Part shown: piece by piece, positions 19,930 through 31,982 of the stretch | Layout of the letters: every line of letters starts with the position of its first letter | How positions within the stretch are numbered: position 1 is the first letter of the stretch | Assembly: GCF_030272615.1 (NCBI RefSeq) | Contig: NC_081415.1 | Coordinates: 368,967,667 to 369,031,666, forward strand | Direction of reading: 5' to 3' | Source of the DNA: Cryptomeria japonica | Taxonomy: Eukaryota > Streptophyta > Pinopsida > Cupressales > Cupressaceae | Length of the DNA: 64,000 nt | The notes under the pieces: model-generated | Told to the model about the DNA's origin: nothing | What the model saw: the letters and a program-made list of their open reading frames with translations, nothing else | Databases searched by the model: none | Position numbers and translations under genes: made by a program

Positions 19930-20430
19930 ATACTTTAAAGATTTAATCATCCCAAATTGAGAAGGATTTGTGAATTGGAGAAAACTTGAGGATAAAATTT
20001 ATGACATTTTATAAAATAGAATTTTTTATTTTGTGTACTACATCTTCTAAATTACAAACTTGTTTCTTGTAAATCCTAATATTTATGTCCTACCAAGTAT
20101 TCCAAATGATAATTGACGCGATAACTTCCCAAAGGAATGAGTAGCTGGATTATGAAAAAGAAGTGGCCAATAAGCAAAAAGTTGTGAAAGATTGTGGGGG
20201 AGAGGACCATGCCATCCCATCGTAAGTCATTTCCAACAATGATTTACAAAATAATAGTTGGCTAACAAGTGTTCGGTATCTTCATAAGCTTTCCCACAAA
20301 GAACACAATGAAAGAGAGGAGCAATGCCCAAAATATTCAATCTTAGAGTAGTAATTGTTTAAAAAAATTCAATGGAAACCAACAAAATGCTTTAGCTTTG
20401 GGGAGACAAGCATATCCCCAACATAATTGA
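19930..20430 (-). pseudogene. LINE relic: reverse transcriptase zinc-binding end
   Basis: Translated on the minus strand with stops and shifts, it reads RLNILGIAPLFHCVLCGKAY, EDTEHLLANYYF and WHGPLPHNLSQLFAYWPLL. This is the zinc-binding domain found after plant LINE reverse transcriptases (C..C....E...H). It then gives IIWNTWWDINIRIYKKQ, collinear with VIWNIWKERNNRIFRDK in the better preserved LINE at 42937-43431. It is too decayed to define ends. Confidence 0.6.
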
Positions 20431-21013
20431 GTTGGGCAAGCAAATTTGACATTATTTGAAGTAAGAATATTGTAACTATCCTTGACATTATACTCACTAG
20501 ATTTTGATGTAGTCCAATGTTACTCATCTAAATAATATGAAAATCTAATCTACCTTTTTGATAATTTTGAGAAGAATTTATTGTTTTGTGTTTGGGAAAA
20601 GGAAAAAAAAACATTATTTGATTTCCATGAGACTTTTTGAAAAGTCTTTGTGTTTTCAATTTCAAAATAATTTGTTACTTTTCACACTTTGTATTTTATC
20701 TGGGACTTCTTTAATTTCCAGGAACATTTTGTAAAGTCTCATAACTATTCCAAGAATCCTTCCAAATTAATGCTTTCCTTCCATTATAAATTTCATAGGT
20801 TAGATGTGGAAGGATGAGATCCCCAAAATCAATAAGAAAATCATACCTACTCCCCTTGGTGAATTGGCTGAAGTTAAAAAAAATTCCAAAACTTCAAAAT
20901 GAAGATACTTCAATTTCATTATACTACTGTTGTCACCATCTATGTTTCATTAATTTGGAAGTTTCTCAAAGTTCAACACAAAATGTTAACTATGAAAAGA
21001 TAACACATAATGA
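20431..21013. other. Non-coding sequence
   Basis: AT-rich with a short A run near 20606. No gene recognised; the small ORF at 20814-21017 is without features. Confidence 0.5.
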
Positions 21014-21018
21014 GTAAG

Positions 21019-22117
21019 TGTTGGCAAGAGACACTGCACAGGTTATCTGGTGTTGTCATTGATGACAACCCAAGTCAATGTACCCAAAAGCATTGAATAA
21101 TTTTCTCATATCGGAAGTTAGATTGGAGTTTGGTTAAGTTTAGCAAGTCTAGAACAGAGCATCTGACAGTGTTTGGTATTTTGGTTGGTATTTTGTTCCA
21201 AGTTAATATTTTGTGTTATGGATCTAAGGGAATATTGATAGATGTCTGGAGTACCTTATTCCATATTTTTAGCCTCTGGTGCTGATTGGTGTACGAGTTA
21301 GAAGGTATGGTGTATCAGGTTTTGGTTTGACAATGCAGAACAACCGACTTGTGTAGTATATCCTTATGCATATTATATGGAGCAACTTTGGGAAAAAAAA
21401 TATGATCAAGGATTGTTTAGCCAACCTATGTGGTAGCGTGTGTTTGATTTTTTTTGTCCGTATTAGCATTTGAGTTTGGATTTTGCCACCAATTTGTACA
21501 CAGTTCATAAAATAATTAAATGTTCTTGAGCTGACATGTAGCCAATATGATTTCTTGTTGTAGATATATAAGAGTGATGGTTTTGATCATTTTGGATGTG
21601 TGAAAAGTGTCGGTGATTGATTGTGCATAGTTTCACATGTGCAACTTAGAGATTGGTGCTCTGGATTATAGCATAATAGTGTAATAGAGCAATGAGAGAC
21701 GAGGTGTATGAAATTCATGTATTGTGCTTAACCAGAACTATACTTTGGCATTTGTATATGTTGTTCATTAGTTCAAATAATCTATAAAATTTGTATTTGA
21801 GTTGTAGGTAGTGAGCCTCTCTCTTTTGAGAAGTGTGCTCTAGGAAGTGTGCCTGAATGCATGTGCATTCCTTAATTGTAATATTTTTATACTTTTGTAG
21901 AGTATTCTTATATTGTGGGTTCATTCCCACTGTGTTTTTCCCTTAACTGGATTTCCACGTACAAAATCTTGGTGTTATCGTGTTGTGGTTATTTTCTTTA
22001 TGTTCTCGCATCTTTCTTATGTTCATATGCATTAATTGGTTGAAATAATGGTTTAATAAAGTTAAAAATTGCAGAACACTAATTCACCCCCCTTCTCAGT
22101 GTTCCTTGATTCCAACA
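21019..22117 (+). repeat. Copia D 5' LTR (1099 bp)
   Basis: It starts TGTTGGCAAGAGACACTGC and ends CTTGATTCCAACA. A perfect 8-bp-arm palindrome GTTGTCATTGATGACAAC lies 33 bp inside. A TATA box is at about 21564, and the CACCCCCCTTCTCAG stretch near the end matches other copia LTRs here. Confidence 0.9.
21564..21574 (+). promoter_or_regulatory. TATA box of copia D LTR
   Basis: ATATATAAGAG lies mid-LTR, at the U3/R border expected for an LTR promoter. Confidence 0.55.
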
Positions 22118-22119
22118 AT

Positions 22120-22131
22120 TGGTATCAGATC
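22120..22131 (+). other. Primer binding site of copia D
   Basis: TGGTATCAGATC follows the LTR by 2 bp. It matches the initiator-tRNA type site except at the penultimate base (GATC for GAGC). Confidence 0.85.
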
Positions 22132-22185
22132 TTGGTTCCTCAAAAGAAGTCAAACAGCTTGAGGAAGATTCGAGAAGGTGATTCA

Positions 22186-23252
22186 ATGGATTCTGGTAGT
22201 CTTCATCAACAAATCCTAGTTGCACTAGATGATCTTGATCAGTCCAAAGTTGAAGTCCGGGAGTTGCAGGTGATCCTTAAGGATGCTGAAAATTTCATTA
22301 AGTCATTGAAAGAGTCACTGAACAAGTCTAGGGAAAAGAAAAAGGAACTTTGTGATCAACTAAAGAAAAAAGAAAGAAAAAGCATGGAAGATGGTCACCT
22401 AAGTCAAGCCTTGAAGGAGAAGACATAAGAATGTGAGAAGCTTGCAAAAGACACTGCAGTCCTAAAACATGAGATGGAATCTATAGTGATGGGGTTGACC
22501 AAGGAATTTGAGGGAAGAAAGAAGAATGAAGAGAATCTTAATCAGTCCTTGAAAGAAAGATCCGATGAATGTTGCAGACTTGATTGCGAGATTGGCCAAT
22601 TGAATCTTGACTTGGAGAAATCCAAACACAATGAGGAAGAACTTGAAAGGAAGATTGTCTTTCTTAAGGATGAACTTGCAACTGCAAATGAGTACAAGGA
22701 GAAGTTAAAGATTAGCTTAGCCAAACTTGATGCCTTAATTGAAAGCCAGAAGAGGCTATATAACAAGAAAGATATTGGATTTGAGAGAGGTGAAAGCTTT
22801 GGATCTAGTCAAAGCAACCTAATCAGAAGAACAAATCTAGAAGGTCTCCAGTAGGACAACCTAATGCTCAAAAATATCCTTCTTTCAATGGTAATTATTT
22901 TGTTTGCCATAAATTTGGTCATAAAGTTATTCAATACAGAAGCAGAATGAATCAAAATGGTCCATCCTTCTCCAATTAGTGTTTCAAATACAATAAGTAT
23001 GGACATAAATCAAGTGAATGAAGAAGTATGATGAATGACTCTTTCAATAGAGGGAATGTTAGATGTTATGCATGCAATAGGTTTGGACACATTGCTAATC
23101 AGTACAGATCAAGAGGAAATCAAGGGAATCATAGGTATGGACAAAGAAATATTGTGTGCTATAATTGCAACAAGTCTGGTCACATTGCAAGATTCTACAG
23201 AAGCAAAAATGTGAATAGGAAGGGTTCGCCAGACAAGAGCAAGAGTGTCTAG
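22186..23252 (+). pseudogene. Copia D gag: coiled coil plus zinc knuckles
   Basis: The ATG at 22186 opens MDSGSLHQQILVALDDLDQ and leads into a long charged coiled coil (KSLKESLNKSREKKKELCDQ, then KSKHNEEELERKIVFLKDEL). A TAA at 22426-22428 and a TAG at 22852-22854 interrupt the frame. A frame change then leads to the knuckle region, with CYACNRFGHIANQY and CYNCNKSGHIARFY. Two more knuckle-like stretches precede them in broken frames. In the readable knuckles the fourth ligand is Tyr, not Cys, so they could not bind zinc normally. The coiled-coil gag resembles SIRE-type copia elements; that is recognition by style only. Confidence 0.8.
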
Positions 23253-23489
23253 ATACATGATAAAGGTAAAGGGAGAATAGATGAGATCAGGAATCAAATG
23301 AAGAAGACATGGGTCAAGAAGAGTGATATTGATGCAGGGAATGTGTCCACACCTGAATTTGGTGCTAGAAATTCCTCTGAGAATTAATTTAAGGACTTTA
23401 GCATAGGGGGAGTTTTCAAGAAAATCCTATTTCCCCCTGCTAGCGGTTGGCGCCTGAATTCAGAAGGCTGATAGAAGTTGCATTAGGTG

Positions 23490-23576
23490 GTTGAAAGAAT
23501 AGTTTAATAAACCTAAAAATTGCAGAACATTGATTCACCCCCCCCCCCCCGCTCTCAGTATTCCTTGATTCCAACA
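23490..23576 (+). repeat. Copia D 3' LTR remnant
   Basis: TGGTTGAAAGAATAGTTTAA onward aligns with the last ~90 bp of the 5' LTR and ends CTTGATTCCAACA at the TSD. It contains a run of 13 C (23538-23550) where the 5' LTR has 6. Confidence 0.85.
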
Positions 23577-23581
23577 GTAAG

Positions 23582-23805
23582 TTGATCATATAGATTCACA
23601 AGTTTACAACCTTGATGATCTTCCCAATTGTTGTCAGCATGTTTAATCTTTATGGTATGATGAACATGAAATCATTATGCAATATATCATCCTCATTGAT
23701 TTTTTCTTTGCATCTCTATGAGTATCTTGGCTACAAATTATAATCATTTTGAAGCTCAACAAATTGTTCAATTATCTGCTTGACCTCTAGATTCCTTGTA
23801 TTATA
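23582..23805. other. Non-coding sequence
   Basis: Flank of copia D; no gene recognised. Confidence 0.4.
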
Positions 23806-24210
23806 TGTTAGAGTTAATAATGTCTTACACCTATTATAGGCCTTGTACCTTGTAATTTCCTAGTCGAGACATATTCACATGGCTTAAGTTTACTTAGGCC
23901 CAAAGTGTTGTTTCTAGAAGTCCTAGTTGTCTAGGTAAGAGACATCATATCTTATCTTTATGAATTTTATTTAATTTTAGCTACTTGGGTATTAAATGTT
24001 TGGGTCCCATTAGTTAATCATACTACAACACAAATTGGATTTATAAGAAATACAACTCATTGTATATTTCATATTCAATCAATCATTTCATGCCTCCTTA
24101 TATTGTGAGTTGTTCTTGTCATTCTCCCTTGTGGAAGTTGTTTTGGTCTTGCAAAGATTTTAAGGGTTTTGAGGAGTCATTGATAAACTCCTACATGATA
24201 TCAGAGCTTT
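23806..24210 (+). mobile_element. Copia-type LTR with primer site, lone copy
   Basis: TGTTAGAGTTAATAATGTC to ...AAACTCCTACA (24195) has TG/CA ends and is followed directly by TGATATCAGAGCTTTAG, an initiator-tRNA-type primer site. Its start and its CTTGTGGAAG-TGTT-TTGGTCTTGCA end region resemble the LTR at 35993-36328. No polyprotein follows and I found no second copy, so it is probably a remnant of a similar non-coding element. Confidence 0.6.
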
Positions 24211-27200
24211 AGTGTTGCAGATTCCTTCCCAAATATACGAGTTGTCATCAGGCTTGAATTTATTTTAGGAGTAGATTGGGGTTCTAAGGACCTCATAGTT
24301 GAATCTCGGGCATCAAACAAAATCAATTTTTCCTTTTGCTTCGTCAAATTTTATTATGTTTTGTCTAAATGAGGGTTTCGTGTGATCTTTTAAATCCTAG
24401 ATCCAAGAGGTAGCTCATTTTTTGGAGTATATTGGGCCAAATCTAACCTTGACATCATATCTAGAAGGCCCAAGAACCCAAATATGGAAAATCAAATCAT
24501 CGAATTATGAGACTTTGGTTTGAGGGGAATCAAAGGTTTTTTTGTCTAAGTTCAATGTTTGTAAAACTATATGAATATGTATGGATTCGTACCTAGTGAT
24601 ATTGTATAGATCATACAGTCTACAACAAAAAAGAATCCTTCCCCCCTTTTTTGAAAAATATATTTATCAATCTAGGTTATTCCTTTATTGATCATATGCT
24701 CTATTTGCATCAACAAAGGTACCTTTGTCGGTGTAAGACTTTGTTGTGGTTGGTTGTTAGTCATATCATTGCACTAAAGAAGTTGATTTTAAACATTTTT
24801 TTAATATGATTTTTTTATTTAAATTTTTATTTTGTCACTTGGTTGCATGCCATTGACTAGGATTTCCTTTAGCATTGGGTTAGGGTTTTAAAACCATCGA
24901 TGTCACCCGCAAGAAGATGGGGCTATAAAGATTAGGTGGCATGGCTAGGGGCCCATTGCCCTCAATATATCTACCACCATTGCTTTTTATTTGGCATGTG
25001 ACACATTTTTTTTACCTAGCAGAGCGAATGGTCATATGGGTGCCTAGGGGCCAAACCCCTAGGGCTTAAATTATTTTTCTATTTTTGGTCATTTTACCCC
25101 TACAGAGAAAATGGCCAAAAATTTCATATATGGAGTCAATTTTTTGAAAACGAGATATTGTCAGAAATCTTGTTCAATGTACTTTCTATTGGAGCAATTA
25201 TTTTTGTACATTCTATATTTTCTACAAATTTTCCCTGTTGAAGTCAAATGTACATTTTTTAGCTCTCGGGCTCATAAATTTTTGTCATGATCTTTGATTT
25301 TCATGATTCATGTATTCTGGAAAGATATTGAGGATATCTATCTAGCCATCCATGCACTCTTTTTAGTTTCAACCCCATATACATTTTATTTTAGTTCTTG
25401 CTTGATGTGTACCCTACAAAGTTAATTGGACATACTATAACTTGGGAAAGTGTTGTTTTGATCTATACATTTCATTTCAATTATAGATCATCTACCAATC
25501 AACTCTTGTTTCATAATATTATAGGGTTGTTCCAATTGAGATTTCTCTAGTTGTTCCTTTGCAAAAGGACTTTTCCATTTGCTTATTATGATTCTCGAGA
25601 TACTCCATAATTGAGAGTTTCTAGTGTTTCTACATAAGATTTATCATTTCCTTTGTTGCATGGCTACAAAAATTGTTGCACAACTCTAATTAAATATTTA
25701 ATAGTTTACTAATAGGTGCACAAGTGGGAAACTATTGGTACATGTGAAATATTTTAGTTGGGTTTTATTTATCATGAAATGGTTATTTTTAAAGGTAGTA
25801 ATTGGGGAGTTAGATGTGTAATGGGTGAGAAGTTATTGGAATATGGGTGGCTACTAGGTCCTTTCCCCTGCCTCTTTTGTTAAATAGTTCAAAATATCTT
25901 CCCAATTTAATATATTTTAATATTTTCAACTAAAACATCCAACTTTCGTAACTTGTCTTTGGATTCTACACAACTTTAAGAGTTCAATTTCCTTCTTTAC
26001 CTTCTAAAGAAAATGAAGCAACCTCAGTGGACTAGAATACACAAAATATGCACTATGAATGAAAATATTTTTCTCATTTTACCCACATATATATTAGCAT
26101 AAGGTTTTCTTTATTCACATGAAACATTGTCCCTTTATGAGAATCAATCTCTTGCACATATTCCTCAAAATGAGCATAATGGTTAAATAATGGTTTGTGG
26201 TCATTGTCTATTATAACCACTAGATCACATTGCTCAAGAACTTGCCAAAGTTACCTCTATATGTCAATATTATGTATATGATTTCCTAGCTATGATAAAT
26301 AATTATTTAGTGGTGGCTCATGTTTGATGCACACTAAAAAGTGTCATTTGAAAATACCAATAAATGCGCCTTAACAACTATCATCAATTTATACAAAACT
26401 TGCATTACCTATTTAATTGTTCTTAAGAGATCAAATATATAGTCAAACAGATCGATGAAATTTTTTAATTTCCACTTACTGGTAATTAGTTTCTCCCCCA
26501 AAGATCAATGAAAATTTGATTTAAAAAATTCAATATAGAAGAACCATTTTCAAAAACAAAATATTGTTGAAACATAGCCACAAAGTTAGCTATACTGAAG
26601 ACACAATAGCAGTTCCAGGTAGTATAAGTAGAGAAATAACAATATATTTAGAATGTGAATATACCTAGTAGCTTCAAAGAGAGCATATATTGCAGCAACT
26701 CCAAAAAGAGCATAATAGAAAGAATCCAAAAAAAATTGTTGATATTTTTTAATCTATTTGTAAACACTTCGTACAAATTTTTTGATATAATTAGAATTAT
26801 TTTTCTTTAATTTTAAAGAGTTGTCACATTTTATAGTCTCCAATTTTTCATTTAATGTTAAACGAGTTTTGATGGGATCTTAAAACCTTTTACAAAATGA
26901 CTAATGACATACCACATGTCTACAACAAATGAACAACCACATGTTTTGAAGGGCTCTTGACACCCTATGCATAGAAAAACAAGAAGTCAATTGCAACGAA
27001 ACAAGATCAAGGGACCTCAAGTCCATAAAACAAAGAACAATAGAAACTATATCATGTAGCTAAAAAATGTTGGACTTTTTCCTATCAATTTGTACCCCCT
27101 TAACCCTAGGATGGTTTGAAATCAATATAGGAAGAACTCTCTTCCTTCTTTAGACAATAGTCCATGAAAATTGTTCTTCTAGATCAGCGAAATGGGGTGA

Positions 27201-27740
27201 AGGGACATTGTCCTCCCTCACCACCACCACCTCCAAGGGAACCACATGTAAAGTGCACAAAGGAAAATTCACTAGAGAAAAAATCTCCATTAACTTAGCA
27301 ACATTATAAATCCTCCTAAAGACCCCTAATAAGGTCATATGAAATAAGAGGATTGAACAAGAGTTGTATCAACCTAAGGCCTTGAAGACGCCAAAGGATC
27401 AACATCAATATTCAACGAGAGAGAAATAGAATCCTTAATGCCCAGCAATGGAAAATCAATAGGATTAATGGTCAAATGGTCATCCCTTGCCACTAGGTCA
27501 TTGTCAAATTTAGTTGGGCTTAAACAACATACTAAGCATATTTGATAGATTAGGTGGCAAATGTGCACCTGTTCCTTCCACCAACATTTGTTTCCCTTCA
27601 ATAGTCACTATTAATGTTAAAATGAGTTTGAGAACCCACTCAAGAGCTTGGTAGATGTCAATAAGTTTGGGGCAAATCGTGTTTATTATGGGAGGCATAG
27701 GCAACGTCGACAACTTGGCCATATAATTGGCAAAACATGT
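24211..27740. other. Long non-coding stretch
   Basis: No recognisable coding sequence. The part to about 25700 may be the interior of the element whose LTR is at 23806; it has a GATATTGTCAGAAATCTTGTTC phrase like the CGTCAGAAAGCTTGTTC phrase inside the element at 35993-39436. The minus-strand ORFs at 27150-27755 show no motif I can name. Confidence 0.4.
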
Positions 27741-29640
27741 GTTTGAAGCTTCCAATTTGTTAAGGAGTTAGATTATCTCTCTAAGTATTTTTTATGGGCT
27801 AGTAATCTTTCCTCCTCTAAGTGTAGTTTGGTGAATGGGATTATGTCTTTAGACCGATCGAAGAAGGGGGATTGGGATTGTGTCATGCTTTACATTGAGG
27901 ACATACATTAGCTGCCAAGCTCTACTGGCAGTGGTGCACAAAGAAAGATCAGAATTGGGCAAAAATCATTTCCCTAAAGTACTTGAGGAGAGTGGATCTT
28001 AAGGATGTACCAAGGTTTCAGCTAATAGAAATAGGTTCTATGATTTGAGACACTCTAAAGAGAGGAGTGGAGCTCGTGAAACAAGGTTTTTTTTAATATG
28101 CAATAGGGGATTAGAGACTCTTTATTTTATTTTATTTTTGGGATGGTTATGCCCCTATTTTGTCTATGTATCCTCATCTTCAACCTCTTTCTATTTTTTT
28201 CATATAGGTTGGTTGGGAGAGGGTGGAGGATTTTAAGTTAGCCCAAAGTATAGGCTAGGTGGAGGTGTACAAATAGAAGCATCCTAGAGAATGACCACCT
28301 AGATGTGCTTTGAAGGATCAAGTTGAGATCACCAAAATTATTGCAAGTAGAGTATGCAATTTCCTAAGGGGAGATGATCTTCTAGCTTGGAGGCTGAACC
28401 TGCAAGGGATTTACTCTGTGGCTAGAGGGTATCGTGAACTTGCTAGACAAAAGGATGGGGCTAACGAAGTTCCTTTGTGGAAATTTGTGGGCCAAAATGT
28501 AAGTTTTTTATTTTGCTCATAACCTATAATAGATGCCTTACTTGGGAGAATCTCTAAAAGCATGGATTTAAAGGACTGTCAATTTGTGTTCTTTGTGGGA
28601 AGGAAGAGGAGAAATCTCTCCATATTTTCCTCCAATGTGGTTTCTCAAAGTACCTTTGGCATTTGTGGTGGAGTATTTGGAAGAAAGTTTGTGTTCATGC
28701 CTCATATTTGATGGAGTTTTAGAGGATCCTTGGAAGGCCTCCTGCAAAGGCTTTATTTCTTTAGGTGGCTTGGGGTATTGGTCCGGCTTGCATCCTCTAG
28801 AAAATTTGGTTGGAAAGGAGCTACAAAACATTTCAGGGGAGAAAGATGGCGGTACATCAAATTTGACAGTGTATTATAGGTATGATTCAAGAGACTGTTC
28901 AGGCTAAATGTAAAATGGATGATCCTCTTTAGCCTCAAGAGTTGGAGATGATGAAGGATTGGATTTAGTTACTAGTAGTTTGATGGTTGACTCTATAAGG
29001 AGGAAAGTTGATGGAAATAAAATTTAGAGAGAAGGAAAGAAGAAATCACCCTCCCCTAGATTAGATAAGATTAATATTGATGGCTCATCAAGGGGGAATC
29101 CTAGGCATGCTATAGTAGGAGGGATTAGGAGAGACAGTTCAAACATTGTTCTTTTCTTTTTCTTGATTTATAAGGGGCACCAAACTAAAAATCTTATGGA
29201 GGATTTGGTGTTGTTAATTTCCTTGGAGAGGTGTTGTGAATTGGGTTAGAGAAATTTTATTTGTAAGACAAATTCTTAAGTCTTGGTTAGTTTGTTGAAT
29301 AAGTAGGAGATTGATGAGGTGAATTGGATTTTTTGTTTTTCCTTCATATCCACGAGAATGGAATAGTGTTGCGGACTACTTGGCAAAATGGGCCTTGGAA
29401 TAAATGGGAGATTGGTGTGTGGATGGATGGGGGAACCTTCCTTTGGAGTTCTCTCAAAGGCTTGAGAGGTTAATTCTTGAGGATAATCAGTGATTGCTTA
29501 ATGTTTTGTTTGGTGTTTTTCAAGAGTTGGTTCTAGAGTTGGTTCTGGGACCTTTGTAGGTTAGTGGTTTATGTTTAATTGTACTGATGATATTAATTGA
29601 TTAATAAATTTTTACCCCTTATTAAAAAAAATAGAGTTTG
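27741..29640 (+). pseudogene. LINE relic: RT C-terminus, zinc finger and RNase H
   Basis: Across frame changes the plus strand reads YFLWASNLSSSKCSLVN and GGLGLCHAL (the FLW...GGLG block after the reverse transcriptase core), then AAKLYWQWCTKKDQNWAKI. At 28570-28680 it has FKGLSICVLCGKEEEKSLHI, FLQCGFSKYLWHLWW, the zinc-binding domain. At 29070-29130 KINIDGSSRGNPRHAIVGG marks the start of the RNase H domain of plant L1 elements. It ends near an ATTAAAAAAAATAG stretch, perhaps the old poly(A) tail. It is very decayed and 5'-truncated, as LINE copies usually are. Confidence 0.7.
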
Positions 29641-30254
29641 TGAAAAGCATGGGAGCAGATTTGGTGGTGAATTATACCAAGCCGAGCTATGATAAAATAG
29701 ATAAAAAAAAATTGATATTGATCATAGGTAAGGTTACAATTTATTTATTTTTGTTTCCTCAAATACTTTTGTATGGATGAATCAAAGAGGATTTTCAAGA
29801 TTTAAAAAAAAAAAAAAAATTCTTTAGAAGCAAATCATTCAATTATAGTGTGGTTGCAAAGGACAATGGTAAAATTGTATACATTGTATCATTTGCTCCG
29901 CATCTAAGAGTGGTGAATTTACTTGTGAAGCCTCAAGGTAGCAATATGAAAGGCTCGACGAAAGCATAAAGAGTGGTAAAATGGAACCTATGATTGACTT
30001 AAAGATCCCCACTTTTCTTGATGTTGAGGCATTCAAATACTAGGCGAGCAGACGAGCTAGATGAAAGATTGTCATTTCTTTCATTTAATGGGTAACGATA
30101 ATTATTGTATTCATAACTTAATAATCAATCATTAAAATAACATTTGAGAATACGTAAAATTAAATCTTTGTATTTATGTTAGCCTTTCCACCTCACGAGG
30201 GTGCAATGGCTATGTGGATAAAGTAAAACAACCTACTAATATTTTATGTTTTAT

Positions 30255-30258
<4 letters not shown>
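29641..30258. other. Non-coding sequence with short A runs
   Basis: No gene recognised. An A run lies at about 29803-29819. Confidence 0.4.
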
Positions 30259-30336
<78 letters not shown>

Positions 30337-30354
30337 TATATATATATATATATA
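30259..30354. repeat. (TA)n microsatellite
   Basis: About 48 TA units with a single G interruption near 30335. The Tyr/Ile ORF across it is an artefact. Confidence 0.97.
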
Positions 30355-31977
30355 ACTTATTCAAAGTTAATAGAATTTTATTTCAACACAATAAAATTAT
30401 AACAAATGCAATGAGATTTTTTATTTTAAATGTGTAAATTAAGTAGAAAGATAAGAATTTGATTTAGTTTTAAGAAGTACTATTGGCCATATAGATTACT
30501 TTCATTATAAGTCAATGGTCAATCACAATTATACAAACGTAGAGTCAATTTATGATTTTTTTTATATTTTCAATAACTTACTCAAATAAACTCCAAATGA
30601 ATTCAAAAGAAAATAGTAGGTGGATCAATTGGTTATTTCTCGATATAATATATTTAAAATTAATATGTAATAGCCCTACATGTAAATTTAATGTAAACCC
30701 TAATTGTGTGATGACTCAAAATCTAATGTATATCATCCAAAATCTAGAATGTATAAAATCTAATACACCCTTGATAAAAATTTCTAAAAATAGAAAAAAA
30801 AGAAAAAAGAAAAAAAAATTAAATAGGTTTGTGATGCACAATTTAGCCTCCTAAATTAAAAACCACCTTATTTGTCACCTTTTAGATCAGGATTTAATAT
30901 CGCTTGCAATGAAATAAGTTTCACAATAGAAAAAAAAAAATACAAGAAATGTGATACAAATACTTGATTATAATAAGCCAATTCAAGGGGGCAACCTCAT
31001 AAACCACTTTAAGGGGGAAACCTTCAGCAGTATTCAAAAAGAACATAATACATGATATGATGATAATTACCAAGCTCTAGCTCTTATGGATACCATGATT
31101 ATGATATGGATTCCACCTAGGATAACCTATCTTCCTATGTATGACTTTAAATAATCATATAACTTATTTAAGAGGTATGCTAGCCACAAGTTAGCTACAC
31201 ATATCCTCATTTACAATATAGGTTAAGGGTGAAGTATTTGTATCATCAAATCTTTCTTATTTCCATTAGTTGTATAGTGCATGTATGATCTTTCATCAAT
31301 TCTTTAATCAACACTTTTATCCTACAAACTTTCTTTACTGAATTCCTTGAATTTGTTTATCGAAATGTATGTTTGATTTGTAATAACTACGAAGTACAGG
31401 AAAGGGAATTCCCAATTGACTCCAAATATAGATCCATTAAAGTCAATATTCTAGCTATGTGGTTGTTTTTTAGGGAAAATATCTTAGTGTAATTCTCCAT
31501 CAAGGCAGTAGATATGAGTTGTCCAAATATTATCTATGCAAACTTGTACAACCAAATTCTCCTCTTAAACTCTCCATCTCGGGTCCTTATGCACTTTTCA
31601 CATATGATTGTGTAGAAGGTGCCTCATAAAACTCTAATTACAAAGTGCTCACACTCTCTTACATGTTGAGATAAGGAGATCATCCAACACATCATATTTA
31701 AAATACTTATTATCAGTGAAAAATCACTTACTCTTATGCACTTGAGAATGCATGTAATGCCCAACTATGCAATAACTTTTTTTGTCCTAATGTTTCCTAT
31801 GATCAAATTAAAGGTTATATTGAGTTGATTGTGATTTTATGTAAAGACAAGATGGATATGTGCCTTGATAGGTTACATGTTCTCATTGGTCATCATATGC
31901 TTACTTGGCTATGATAACTACTATTGAATCTTATGCTTTACTTTGAGTGTACAAGAAACATATAGATGGTTGACCAA
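30355..31977. other. Non-coding AT-rich sequence
   Basis: No gene or mobile element end recognised. The GGGGGAAACC-type phrase near 31008 hints at a decayed LTR but cannot be supported. Confidence 0.4.
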
Positions 31978-31982
31978 TGGAA

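Larger units (their letters stand above)
21019..23576 (+). mobile_element. Copia D: pol-less copia derivative, TSD GTAAG
   Basis: It has a full 5' LTR (21019-22117), primer site, gag with several zinc knuckles and only the last ~90 bp of the 3' LTR (to 23576). It is flanked by perfect GTAAG duplications at 21014-21018 and 23577-23581. Protease, integrase and reverse transcriptase are absent. One internal deletion from after gag into the 3' LTR explains the structure. Because both outer ends and the TSD are intact, the deletion either preceded insertion, by template switching, or occurred cleanly afterwards. Confidence 0.9.

Noticed and set aside
30214-30402. Tyr/Ile-repeat protein
   Set aside because: Translation of the TA microsatellite.
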